18,841 bases of DNA from Bacillota bacterium (GTDB lineage: Bacteria; Bacillota; Clostridia; Lachnospirales; Lachnospiraceae): assembly GCA_023389295.1 (NCBI GenBank), contig JAEWEO010000174.1, forward strand, positions 1 to 18,841, written 5' to 3'. Below, piece by piece: positions 1 through 6,548 of this stretch (position 1 is the first letter of the stretch; the number at the start of each line of letters is the position of its first letter). Below the pieces are notes generated by a model. It was not told where the DNA came from, ran no database searches, and saw only the letters and a program-made list of their open reading frames with translations. Position numbers and translations under genes: made by a program.

Positions 1-88
1 TTATTTGCAGGTTAACATTATCTAGAGCTTTTACACCGGGAAACAACTTTGTTATATTTCTCATTTCCAATACATACTGTTCTTCCAT
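1..88 (-). CDS. gguA: Sugar ABC transporter ATP-binding protein, N-terminal fragment (GguA/MmsA type)
   Basis: Only the first 29 codons lie in the window; the gene runs off the left edge. The start ATG at 88 follows an AGGAG ribosome site. The visible peptide (MEEQYVLEMRNITKLFPGVK, then ALDNVNLQI) is the standard opening of the double-domain sugar ATPases of the CUT2 ABC family (MglA, XylG, GguA), up to just before Walker A. It lies 165 bp downstream of the ChvE-type binding protein on the same strand, which is the usual chvE-gguA-gguB order, so it should energise import of the sugars captured by that lipoprotein. The symbol rests on this neighbour; the fragment alone cannot separate GguA from MglA or XylG. 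Confidence 0.8.
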   Translation of the reverse strand, partial: MEEQYVLEMRNITKLFPGVKALDNVNLQI

Positions 89-196
89 ACTCTCACTCCT
101 TTAGCACCGCGTTGTGTCATATATTGCTTATATGATGATATAACATCATCTTATCCGTTTCACATTTCGTGAGAAATTCGGTTATTGCGAATACCA

Positions 197-230
197 AAAT
201 GTCGGTTAGTGTATAAACTAACCGACATTT
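197..230 (-). promoter_or_regulatory. Perfect 14-bp stem-loop between binding-protein and ATPase genes
   Basis: AAATGTCGGTTAGT (197-210) pairs perfectly with ACTAACCGACATTT (217-230) across a 6-nt loop. It lies just after the chvE stop codon and 108 bp before the next gene of the operon. There is no long U-run on the minus strand, so it is more likely a partial terminator or a 3'-end stabiliser that keeps binding-protein mRNA in excess over ATPase mRNA than a full terminator. The role is inferred from position. Confidence 0.6.
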
Positions 231-253
231 CAGCTATAAAAATCATCCCAGAA

Positions 254-1465
254 TTACTGAATATCTTCTGGTTTCAAATATCCAGAGTCAATAACCAATT
301 CTTGATAGTTATCTTTGGTTACAACAAAGGGCTCAAGCAGATAAGACGGAACAATTTTTACATTATTATTATAAGTTTCTGTATCATTAATCTCAGGTTC
401 TTTGCCGGAAAGAACTGCATCTACCATGTTAGCTGCAACACCTGCAAGTTCACGGGTATCCTTAAGAATTGTAGAATACTGATCACCAGACACGATAAGC
501 TTAACAGATGCCGCTTCTGCATCCTGTCCTGTTACAATTGGTAAATCACTACCGGTTAAACCAAAGGCTGTTAAAGAAGAAAGAATACCTCTGGAAATAC
601 CATCATAAGGAGCCAATACACCATGAAGTGTCTTACCATCCGTATAATTAGCAGCTAAAATAGCATCCATACGAGCCTGTGCAACAGCGCCGTCCCATCT
701 TAAAGTTCCAACTTCTTCCTGTGTCACCTGACCGGAAGGAATTACTACTGTACCATCATCAATGAGTGGCTGTAATACATCCATAGCACCTTGGAAGAAA
801 TAGAAGGAGTTAGTATCATCCGGTGAACCTGCAAATAATTCAATATTATAAGGTCCCTCACCTTTTAACTTCTTAATACCTTCCATTAATGATTCTGCCT
901 GTAATTGTCCAACGCGTCTGTTATCAAAGGTTGCATAATAAGATACTGCATCGGTATTTACTAAAAGTCTGTCGTAAGAAATAATCTTAACACCACCAGC
1001 TGCAGCTGCATCTAAGGTGTCTGAAAGTGTGGAGCCGTCAATTGCAGCTATAACAAGAACGGAAGCACCTTTCGTAATCATATTTTCTATCTGTGACTTC
1101 TGTGTCGGAATGTCATCTTCTGCATACTGCAAATCAACGGTATACCCTTTTGCTTCCAAGATATCTTTCATGGAGGCACCATCTTTAATCCAACGTTCAC
1201 TTGATTGAGTAGGCATTGAAATTCCTATGTATTGGCCAGCGCCTGTTTGTTCTGTAGTATCTGTTGCTGTATCCGTTGTAGTATCCGTTGTGTCGGTTGT
1301 ATCTGCTTTCGTGTCTTCTGATGTGTCCGCTGCTGTATCATTCTTTGTGTTTGTTGACGTATCCTTGGTATCCGAGTTACCGCAAGCAACCAGAAGAGAT
1401 ACTGTTAACGTCAAAACCGTTAATAAAGATAAAACCTTTTTCCATCCCCGTACATTTTTTTTCAT
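254..1465 (-). CDS. chvE: ChvE-type multiple-monosaccharide ABC transporter substrate-binding lipoprotein
   Basis: A 403-residue extracytoplasmic sugar-binding protein of the periplasmic-binding-protein I (ribose/galactose) fold. The N-terminus has basic residues, a hydrophobic segment and a lipobox (LVAC, Cys28), so it should be lipid-anchored to the outer face of the membrane. Residues about 30-78 are a Thr/Asp-rich spacer. From about 79 the domain begins with GISMPTQSSERWIKDG and continues with QYAEDDIPTQKSQIENMITK, VLVIAAIDGSTLSD and VSYYATFDNRRVGQLQAESL, all closely matching what I recall of Agrobacterium ChvE. The start ATG at 1465 has AGGAGG 12 nt upstream. It is the first gene of a leftward operon with the ATPase beyond 88. 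A TTGACA-N17-TATTAT promoter lies at 1619-1647. The exact sugar (arabinose, glucose, galactose or xylose for relatives) cannot be read from the sequence. Confidence 0.9.
   Translation of the reverse strand: MKKNVRGWKKVLSLLTVLTLTVSLLVACGNSDTKDTSTNTKNDTAADTSEDTKADTTDTTDTTTDTATDTTEQTGAGQYIGISMPTQSSERWIKDGASMKDILEAKGYTVDLQYAEDDIPTQKSQIENMITKGASVLVIAAIDGSTLSDTLDAAAAGGVKIISYDRLLVNTDAVSYYATFDNRRVGQLQAESLMEGIKKLKGEGPYNIELFAGSPDDTNSFYFFQGAMDVLQPLIDDGTVVIPSGQVTQEEVGTLRWDGAVAQARMDAILAANYTDGKTLHGVLAPYDGISRGILSSLTAFGLTGSDLPIVTGQDAEAASVKLIVSGDQYSTILKDTRELAGVAANMVDAVLSGKEPEINDTETYNNNVKIVPSYLLEPFVVTKDNYQELVIDSGYLKPEDIQ
1238..1375 (-). repeat. Low-complexity Thr/Asp-rich linker coding repeat
   Basis: Residues about 31-76 of the ChvE-type lipoprotein consist almost wholly of Asp, Thr, Ala, Ser, Glu and Lys, with repeated DTT/TDT units. 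In the DNA this appears as imperfect repeats of a GTATC(C/T)GTTGT-like unit on the plus strand. Such spacers lift a lipoprotein domain away from the membrane through the cell wall. Short repeats of this kind tend to vary in length between strains. Confidence 0.6.
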
Positions 1466-1573
1466 AAAATTAAAAATCCTCCTATTTTTGATGATTTTTG
1501 TTTATGATAAACTATAGCTTTTCGCTATAGCTAACACCGAACCCATGTCATAACAAAATTTCTTCTAGCAATT

Positions 1574-1605
1574 TACGTTTATGTTCGTTTTATCTTTCGT
1601 TTATG
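1574..1605. promoter_or_regulatory. Candidate DeoR-family operator: three TTCGTTT-like direct repeats
   Basis: TACGTTTATG (1574-1583), TTCGTTTTA (1584-1592) and TTTCGTTTATG (1595-1605) have their CG steps 10 and 12 bp apart, about one helical turn. They lie at about +7 to +38 of the predicted chvE transcript, a position suited to repression. The core resembles the ATGTTCGTT half of the E. coli GlpR operator, a DeoR-family regulator. A fourth copy, GTTCGTTATTG (1764-1774), touches the -35 box of the divergent deoR promoter. Binding by the adjacent regulator is inferred. Confidence 0.45.
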
Positions 1606-1618
1606 ATTGTATGAATAT

Positions 1619-1647
1619 ATAATATCATCCATATTTGCAATTGTCAA
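1619..1647 (-). promoter_or_regulatory. Sigma-A-type promoter of the chvE operon
   Basis: On the minus strand a perfect TTGACA -35 box (1647-1642) is followed after exactly 17 bp by TATTAT (1624-1619). This predicts transcription from about 1612 and a leader of roughly 145 nt before the chvE start. Confidence 0.7.
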
Positions 1648-1771
1648 CAATTCATTTCCAAATATTTTAAATATATTAAGCACATTTACCAAGTGATGTC
1701 CAAAAAATAAAACAAGTACCAAACATATACGAAAATATTTAGTTTGCTTTATTTTCTTTTAAAGTTCGTTA

Positions 1772-1800
1772 TTGTTTTTTATATGACAATCATGTATGAT
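1772..1800 (+). promoter_or_regulatory. Promoter of the deoR-type regulator/ATPase operon
   Basis: TTGTTT (1772-1777), a 17-bp spacer and TATGAT (1795-1800) give a fair sigma-A promoter with start near 1807. A TTCGTTA motif directly abuts the -35 box, so autoregulation by the encoded DeoR-family protein is plausible. Confidence 0.55.
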
Positions 1801-1844
1801 AATTTTAATGAATTTACCAGATGAACCAAAGGCAGGTTATTGAT

Positions 1845-2618
1845 ATGTTTGCAATCGAAAGAATCCGAATTATAAAGAACCACCTGATAAAAGACCATAA
1901 AGTATCCGTAGCTAAATTAAGTGAGCTCCTGGATGTTACCGAAGTTACCATTCGCCGAGATCTTGAAAAACTTGAGAAGGAAGGCTTTCTAAAACGTACC
2001 CATGGTGGTGCTGTACTTTTGGATTATATTGAAGAAGCGGCTATTGGGGAAAATGAAGAGGGCAAAAATATTCTATTATACCAAGAGATTGCTGATACAG
2101 CCTACCACTTGGTTAATGATGGGGATGCTATTTTGTTAATAAGCGGTACTGTGAATTCCTATATAGCAAAGGTCCTAACCGCCCGTAATAATTTGACCAT
2201 TGTTACGAATGATTTACAAATTGCATCAACTTTTTCTCAAGCTTTTGGAAATACTTTGATTTTACTTGGTGGTGACTTAGAGGATACCGCAGTATTTGGT
2301 CAGATGACCATAGATAATCTTAGAAATTTTTCCTTTGATCATATCTTTATTGAAATCGACGGACTTAGCGATACCGTTGGTATCACAGTATCTAATACAA
2401 AAAAAGCTACATTAATCCAACAAGCAGTTAAGTTGACCGACTCTGTTACTATTGTATGTCCTTCCAAATACTTTGGCACTAAGTCTCTTTGTCGTGTCGG
2501 TAATCTTTCAATTGCACACCGTGTTCTGACTGATTCAAACCTTGAAGATAAGTATAAAAATTACGTTTATAATCACAATATTCCATTATTTACTTCAATC
2601 GATGTTTATGAAAATTAA
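1845..2618 (+). CDS. DeoR-family transcriptional regulator
   Basis: A 257-residue repressor-type protein. The N-terminal winged helix-turn-helix carries the family signature VSVAKLSELLDVTEVTIRRD followed by LEKLEKEGFLKRTHGGA (residues about 21-58). The rest is the DeoR C-terminal sugar-phosphate sensor domain (ISGTVNSYIAKVL, LGGDLED, IDGLSDTVGIT, CPSKYFGTKSL). The usual DSSKF loop reads CPSKYFG and the usual acidic motif around PxxxE is not evident, so the ligand may be unusual. I chose ATG 1845 because AAAGGCAGG sits 9 nt upstream and relatives begin MFAxER; an in-frame ATG at 1821 would add eight residues but has no ribosome site. It is divergent from chvE and 18 bp ahead of a sugar-type ATPase gene. 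It probably represses both directions and is released by a phosphorylated sugar. Confidence 0.85.
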   Translation: MFAIERIRIIKNHLIKDHKVSVAKLSELLDVTEVTIRRDLEKLEKEGFLKRTHGGAVLLDYIEEAAIGENEEGKNILLYQEIADTAYHLVNDGDAILLISGTVNSYIAKVLTARNNLTIVTNDLQIASTFSQAFGNTLILLGGDLEDTAVFGQMTIDNLRNFSFDHIFIEIDGLSDTVGITVSNTKKATLIQQAVKLTDSVTIVCPSKYFGTKSLCRVGNLSIAHRVLTDSNLEDKYKNYVYNHNIPLFTSIDVYEN

Positions 2619-2636
2619 TTTTTCAGGAGGTTTCTT

Positions 2637-4178
2637 GTGAGTAGTCCTTTGTTAGAACTTAGGAACATTAATCTATCCTTATCAAATTTTAGGATTAATG
2701 ATATCAGTCTATGCCTGTACCCCGGTGAAGTGCATATGATAATGGGTGAGAACGGCTCCGGCAAGAGTATGTTAATGGAGTTAATTAGCGGAATGCTACA
2801 ACCCGACTCCGGAGATATTTATTTTGAGGGACAATTAGTTAAGCCTAAAAGTCTCTCCTTTTATTCCTCCAAGGAACTGATTTTCGTACAACAGCACTCT
2901 ATTTTAATTGAGAATCTTAGCGTAGCGGAGAACCTTTATTTTCATAATCTTCCATATAAGAATAAGTGCTTACGAAGTATTGATTATGAAAAGCTAAATC
3001 TGCAATTTCGTAATTTGATTAACGAGTTACAGCTACCGATTGATACCGATGACACCGTAAGTACTCTTGGTCTTGCTCAAAAGCAAATGATAGAATTTTG
3101 TAAAGCTTATGTGTCCGAAGCTAAGGTAGTTATTTTAGATGAGCCCTCTGCAGCCCTAACACCGAGCGAACGAGAGCTACTCTATCAGATTGTCAATCGT
3201 ATTAAAGCTAGGGGTGCCGGCATCTTCTATATAACACACCGCATAGATGATACCATGCGAATTGGTGACCGGATAACAATCATCAAGGATGGTTCTTTAA
3301 TCGGTACAAAGATTATTAAAGAAACTACCGAAGAGGAAATTGTTCATCTTCTGGTGGGGGCTCGCTTGAACGAACGATATCCTAAAATGAAGATAAAGAA
3401 AGGAAAAACCTTAATTGCAGTTACTGATCTTGGTTTTGATGACAAATTGACAGGTATTAATTTTCAACTGAAAGAGGGTGAAGTACTTGGAATTACCGGA
3501 CTTGCAGGTTCGGGTAGAACTCTACTTGCCAAATGTCTCTTCGGAGCTGTTAATTACAGCGGCCAGATCAGTATTAAGGGTAAGCCAATTAGGCTTAGCA
3601 GTCCACGTATTGCAATTCGCCACGGTATTGCATTAATGCCGGAAAATCGTATTGAAGATTCCATCTTTCGGGAACTGGGTACCAATGAAAATGTCGCTTT
3701 CCCTTCCCTCCATCGATTTTCAAAAAACTTAATCATCAATTCGGATTACATGGAGCAAGCAGTTCTGGATTACATAAATAAAATAAATATTCCAAAATCC
3801 TTTGCAAAAAATATTCTTGCATATAGTGAAGGCAGTCTGCAAAAAGCAATCTTTGCAAAGTGGCTTATGAGTTTGGCTAACATCTTTATCCTCGATGAAC
3901 CAACCCGTGGAATTGATCTTGCCAGTAAGATTGATATCTATAATTTTATTAACGATATGACGAAGAAAAAGGCCGGTATTATCTATATCTCCTCTGACAT
4001 TGATGAGATTATGGGAATCTGCGACCGAGTTGCAGTACTTTCTGAGAAGACCTTAATTTGTGATCTCCCAACGGACAGTACAAGCGTGGAGGAAATTACA
4101 AGCATTCAAATTCATAGCTCCTCCAAACAGAAAATGACTCAGAATCTTCAAGATTCTAAAGAACAGCAGATTTCATAA
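2637..4178 (+). CDS. Two-domain sugar-type (CUT2) ABC ATPase without adjacent permease
   Basis: A 513-residue cytoplasmic protein with two ABC nucleotide-binding domains, as in RbsA, MglA and GguA. NBD1 has Walker A GENGSGKS (37-44), Walker B VVILDE (164-169) and His201. NBD2 has the family-typical variant Walker A GLAGSGRT (288-295, Arg for Lys), Walker B IFILDE (416-421) and ISSD in place of the switch His. Both signature motifs are off consensus: TLGLAQKQ (143-150) instead of LSVGQQQ, and YSEGSLQK (396-403) instead of LSGGNQQK. The C-terminus carries a Ser/Gln/Lys-rich tail. The start is GTG at 2637 with AGGAGG 7 nt upstream, 18 bp after the deoR-type gene, so the two are co-transcribed. 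No membrane component follows; a terminator comes 66 bp later. It could be a second ATPase for the divergent ChvE transporter or a regulatory ATPase. Confidence 0.85.
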   Translation: MSSPLLELRNINLSLSNFRINDISLCLYPGEVHMIMGENGSGKSMLMELISGMLQPDSGDIYFEGQLVKPKSLSFYSSKELIFVQQHSILIENLSVAENLYFHNLPYKNKCLRSIDYEKLNLQFRNLINELQLPIDTDDTVSTLGLAQKQMIEFCKAYVSEAKVVILDEPSAALTPSERELLYQIVNRIKARGAGIFYITHRIDDTMRIGDRITIIKDGSLIGTKIIKETTEEEIVHLLVGARLNERYPKMKIKKGKTLIAVTDLGFDDKLTGINFQLKEGEVLGITGLAGSGRTLLAKCLFGAVNYSGQISIKGKPIRLSSPRIAIRHGIALMPENRIEDSIFRELGTNENVAFPSLHRFSKNLIINSDYMEQAVLDYINKINIPKSFAKNILAYSEGSLQKAIFAKWLMSLANIFILDEPTRGIDLASKIDIYNFINDMTKKKAGIIYISSDIDEIMGICDRVAVLSEKTLICDLPTDSTSVEEITSIQIHSSSKQKMTQNLQDSKEQQIS

Positions 4179-4243
4179 CTAGATGGAGTTATTCTTTCTT
4201 ATCAATTTGAATAATGGCTAAGATTTAACATAATGAATCAAGC

Positions 4244-4290
4244 AAAAAAGCAGATACATACTACTTCTTAGTATATGCATCTGCTTTTTT
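4244..4290. terminator. Bidirectional rho-independent terminator
   Basis: AAAAAAGCAGAT (4244-4255) pairs with ATCTGCTTTTTT (4279-4290). An inner ATACTA/TAGTAT stem closes a CTTCT loop, with a small internal bulge. A/U tracts on both sides make it work in both directions: 66 bp after the ATPase stop on plus, and 3 bp after the small minus-strand frame that ends at 4293. Confidence 0.85.
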
Positions 4291-4292
4291 AT

Positions 4293-4418
4293 CTAAAGAT
4301 CAAAGATACTTAATTGTTGCCCCTCCTGCTTATCTTCATAGGTACGAAAATACTCAAACAGCTGATTGGCATCAGATACCATTCCTTGCTTTTGGCAGGT
4401 TTCTTTTACCAGCTTCAT
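4293..4418 (-). CDS. Small hypothetical protein or C-terminal remnant downstream of LpdD-like gene
   Basis: An open frame that reads like real protein: from ATG 4418 it encodes 41 residues (MKLVKETCQKQGMVSDANQL, then FEYFRTYEDKQEGQQLSIFDL). The frame stays open upstream to about 4469 (including YGNSYEVPSLNNKAL), overlapping the end of the LpdD-like gene in another frame. No ribosome site precedes ATG 4418. The stop abuts a terminator, as expected for the true 3' end of a gene. The QLSIFDL ending resembles the tails of larger proteins, so this may be the left-over C-terminus of a deleted gene. I cannot assign a family. Confidence 0.35.
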   Translation of the reverse strand: MKLVKETCQKQGMVSDANQLFEYFRTYEDKQEGQQLSIFDL

Positions 4419-4432
4419 AAGAGCTTTATTAT

Positions 4433-4819
4433 TTAATGACGGGACTTCATAGGAATTACCATAAGTTTTTCAATCAGCTCATTGATTTTTATTCCAAGAA
4501 TCTCAATGTCCTCTTTCTTAGCTTCATCAATATGAACACCGGCGCTAACCGTAACATTACATTGCCAAACAGAACTTAATTTTAATGCGATGCTACGAGC
4601 AAGTTCATCCTCTTTGTGTCCGGTAATACATATCACGCTAGCACTCGCTGAATTACTGCCGTCTCCGGTCAGGCTTTTACGGGGTACTGCTACTGCAACT
4701 GCTCCGATATGCGGTGTATCACCGCCATAAATACATACAGAAGCATCCTTTCCACAGAATAGCATGTGAAGATATACTTTATATTTGCCTTCACCAGTTT
4801 CAAAAGAAATTTCATTCAT
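4433..4819 (-). CDS. LpdD-like protein (putative prenylated-flavin chaperone, small decarboxylase subunit D family)
   Basis: A 128-residue soluble protein with FETGEGKYKVYLHML (6-20), GGDTPHIGAVAVAVPRKSL (33-51), VICITGHKEDELAR (62-75) and VSAGVHIDEAKKEDI (90-104). The GGDxPHIG and AGxHxD motifs fit what I recall of LpdD-type proteins, proposed to help deliver prenyl-FMN to UbiD-family decarboxylases, and its length fits that family. Start ATG 4819 has AGGAGG 9 nt upstream. Neither a UbiD decarboxylase nor a UbiX prenyltransferase lies in the window, so the partner would be elsewhere. The motif Lys-Glu-Asp-Glu-Leu-Ala after a Gly-His pair is well conserved in this group. The family call is from memory of motifs; an uncharacterised relative with another role is possible. 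Confidence 0.6.
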   Translation of the reverse strand: MNEISFETGEGKYKVYLHMLFCGKDASVCIYGGDTPHIGAVAVAVPRKSLTGDGSNSASASVICITGHKEDELARSIALKLSSVWQCNVTVSAGVHIDEAKKEDIEILGIKINELIEKLMVIPMKSRH

Positions 4820-4849
4820 AGCCTTTCCTCCTAATTTTAATTCAACCCA

Positions 4850-5026
4850 TCATCTGACATTTCTATGCTTGAATCCAAAACATCCTTTTTCCTTCTTCTT
4901 TTTCATACCTTCATAAACATTAGGTACGTGGCCACTCTTCTTTCCCAAAGAGACGGATACTTCACCAAAGAAATTATACCCTATTCCCTTCCGATGAGGA
5001 AGTGTTTTTTCCTCATCAATTGACAA
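4850..5026 (-). pseudogene. Possible decayed gene fragment upstream of the LpdD-like gene
   Basis: A minus-strand frame is open from about 5112 to a TGA at 4850 and translates to protein-like sequence, for example GIGYNFFGEVSVSLGKKSGH, PNVYEGMKKKKEKGCFGFKH and RNVR at the end. There is no ATG at its head. A TTG at 5026 would give 58 residues but has no clear ribosome site. Its stop lies 30 bp before the LpdD-like start, as for an operon neighbour. I read it as the tail of a lost or truncated gene; it could also be chance. A plus-strand promoter for the MATE gene now overlaps it. Confidence 0.3.
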
Positions 5027-5048
5027 ATGATAGGTATGATGGTATGGT
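5020..5048 (+). promoter_or_regulatory. Candidate promoter of the MATE gene
   Basis: A perfect TTGACA (5020-5025), a 17-bp spacer and TATGGT (5043-5048, four of six) precede the MATE start by about 107 bp. Nothing else recognisable lies between 5050 and 5140. Confidence 0.45.
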
Positions 5049-5154
5049 ACTCTTGCGCTGTGCAGGAAATATATTAGGATAACATAAAACCTTCCTTGCG
5101 ATTATTCTACTTGCATAGAAAACACTAATTTAATGCTAAAGAAAGGAAAACAAC

Positions 5155-6483
5155 TTGAGAGCAACAAAAGACTTACTTCATGGAAACGAAACAAAAGCAA
5201 TGCTATATTTTTCAATCCCTATGATCATTGGGAACCTATTTCAGCAACTTTATAATGTAGCTGATACCGTTATCGTCGGAAGATTTATCGGCCCCGATGC
5301 CCTTGCCGCAGTCGGTAGTTCCTTCTCCGTCATGGTGTTACTAACCTCCATTATCCTTGGGCTTTGTATGGGTAGTGGGGCTGTATTCTCTTTTCTTTTT
5401 GGAGCAAATGATACAGAAAAATTAAAGAATAGTTTTTTTACTTCTTTTTGTTTTATCGGAGTGGTTACAATTATAATTAATCTATTATCACTCGCTTTTA
5501 TTGATGAGATTTTAGATTTTATTCATATTCCTCAGGAAATTCTAGGTGATACCAAGAGCTATTTATTGATTGTCTTTTATGGAATTGGTTTTACTTTTAT
5601 CTATAATTATTTTGCCGCTGTCATGCGAAGTATGGGAAATTCTATCATTCCCCTTATATTTCTTATTATTTCTGCGGTCATCAATATCGTTTTGGATATT
5701 ATTTTTGTTGTACCTCTTAATATGGGGGTTGCAGGAGCTGCATATGCAACAATTATCGGACAAGGCTTTAGTGCTGTAGGGATCGCCCTTTATTGTATGA
5801 TAAAGGTACCTCAAATCCGCCTTCATCGCCAACATTTGTACTTTAATCGAAGTATTGTCAAGATGATTTCAAATTACTCTATACTGTCTAGTATTCAGCA
5901 GTCCATTATGAATTTTGGTATTCTTATGATACAAGGGTTAGTCAATAGCTTTGGTGTATCCGCCATGGCTGCCTTTGCAGCTGCCGTTAAAATAGACAGC
6001 TTTGCTTACATGCCTGTACAGGATTTTGGTAACGCTTTTTCTACTTTTACTGCTCAGAATAAAGGAGCCGGAAAACAAGAGCGCATTCACAAAGGAATAC
6101 GCTCGGCTGTTAAAATCATTACCATCTATTGTGTTGTAATTACGGTTCTTGTACTACTATTTGCCAAACCTCTTCTACATATTTTTATTGATGCTTCAGA
6201 AACCCAAATCATAAAGATCGGAATGGAGTATCTTTTCATCGTAGCTAGCTTTTATTGTCTCATCGGCTACCTCTTTATGTTCTATGGTCTATTTCGAGGG
6301 ATTGGTAATCCGGGAGTATCCATTATACTTACCATTTTTAGTCTTGGTACACGTGTACTTTTAGCTTATCTTCTTTCCTCCACCATTGGTATCGTTGGTA
6401 TTTGGTGGTCCATTCCCATAGGATGGGCACTTGCAGATATAATGGGTATTATTTTTGTAAGAAAAATGTTTCGGAGTAAATAA
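5155..6483 (+). CDS. MATE-family multidrug/cation efflux transporter
   Basis: A 442-residue integral membrane protein with about 12 hydrophobic segments in two similar halves and family-typical length. The first half contains MLYFSIPMIIGNLFQQLYNV, ADTVIVGRFIGPDALAAVG and VFSFLFGAND, hallmarks of bacterial MATE antiporters (DinF/NorM superfamily, clostridial branch). It should export organic cations or drugs in exchange for Na+ or H+. The start is a TTG at 5155, preceded by GAAAGG 8 nt upstream; no better-placed ATG exists before the conserved GNETKAMLYFS segment. It is transcribed alone: convergent with ddh on its right, divergent from the LpdD-like gene on its left. The final codons form one arm of its terminator. 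Substrate cannot be predicted. Confidence 0.92.
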   Translation: MRATKDLLHGNETKAMLYFSIPMIIGNLFQQLYNVADTVIVGRFIGPDALAAVGSSFSVMVLLTSIILGLCMGSGAVFSFLFGANDTEKLKNSFFTSFCFIGVVTIIINLLSLAFIDEILDFIHIPQEILGDTKSYLLIVFYGIGFTFIYNYFAAVMRSMGNSIIPLIFLIISAVINIVLDIIFVVPLNMGVAGAAYATIIGQGFSAVGIALYCMIKVPQIRLHRQHLYFNRSIVKMISNYSILSSIQQSIMNFGILMIQGLVNSFGVSAMAAFAAAVKIDSFAYMPVQDFGNAFSTFTAQNKGAGKQERIHKGIRSAVKIITIYCVVITVLVLLFAKPLLHIFIDASETQIIKIGMEYLFIVASFYCLIGYLFMFYGLFRGIGNPGVSIILTIFSLGTRVLLAYLLSSTIGIVGIWWSIPIGWALADIMGIIFVRKMFRSK

Positions 6484-6501
6484 TTACTCCGAAACATTTT
6501 T
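6462..6501. terminator. Perfect 18-bp terminator hairpin overlapping the MATE stop codon
   Basis: AAAAATGTTTCGGAGTAA (6462-6479) pairs perfectly with TTACTCCGAAACATTTTT (6484-6501). The 4-nt loop (6480-6483) contains the TAA stop. Flanking A and T runs make it bidirectional, serving the convergent MATE and ddh genes. The left arm encodes the last residues (KMFRSK). Confidence 0.9.
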
Positions 6502-6548
6502 AAGACAATGCCATGGGCCGGGCTAATTGTAAATTAGTTTAAGATAAA

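Larger units (their letters stand above)
1466..1844. other. Divergent intergenic control region between chvE and deoR-type gene
   Basis: About 380 bp of very AT-rich DNA with no gene. It holds a minus-strand promoter (1619-1647), a plus-strand promoter (1772-1800), three TTCGTTT-like direct repeats (1574-1605), a fourth copy at 1764-1774, and a small 7-bp inverted repeat CTATAGC/GCTATAG (1512-1530) in the chvE leader. The stretch 1650-1760 shows nothing I can name. Confidence 0.7.

Noticed and set aside
185..544. 119-codon plus-strand open frame
   Set aside because: It lies opposite the chvE coding strand with composition of an antisense shadow.
1512..1530. CTATAGC/GCTATAG dyad as a riboswitch or operator
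   Set aside because: Only a 7-bp stem in a leader, with no known motif; noted but too weak to call.
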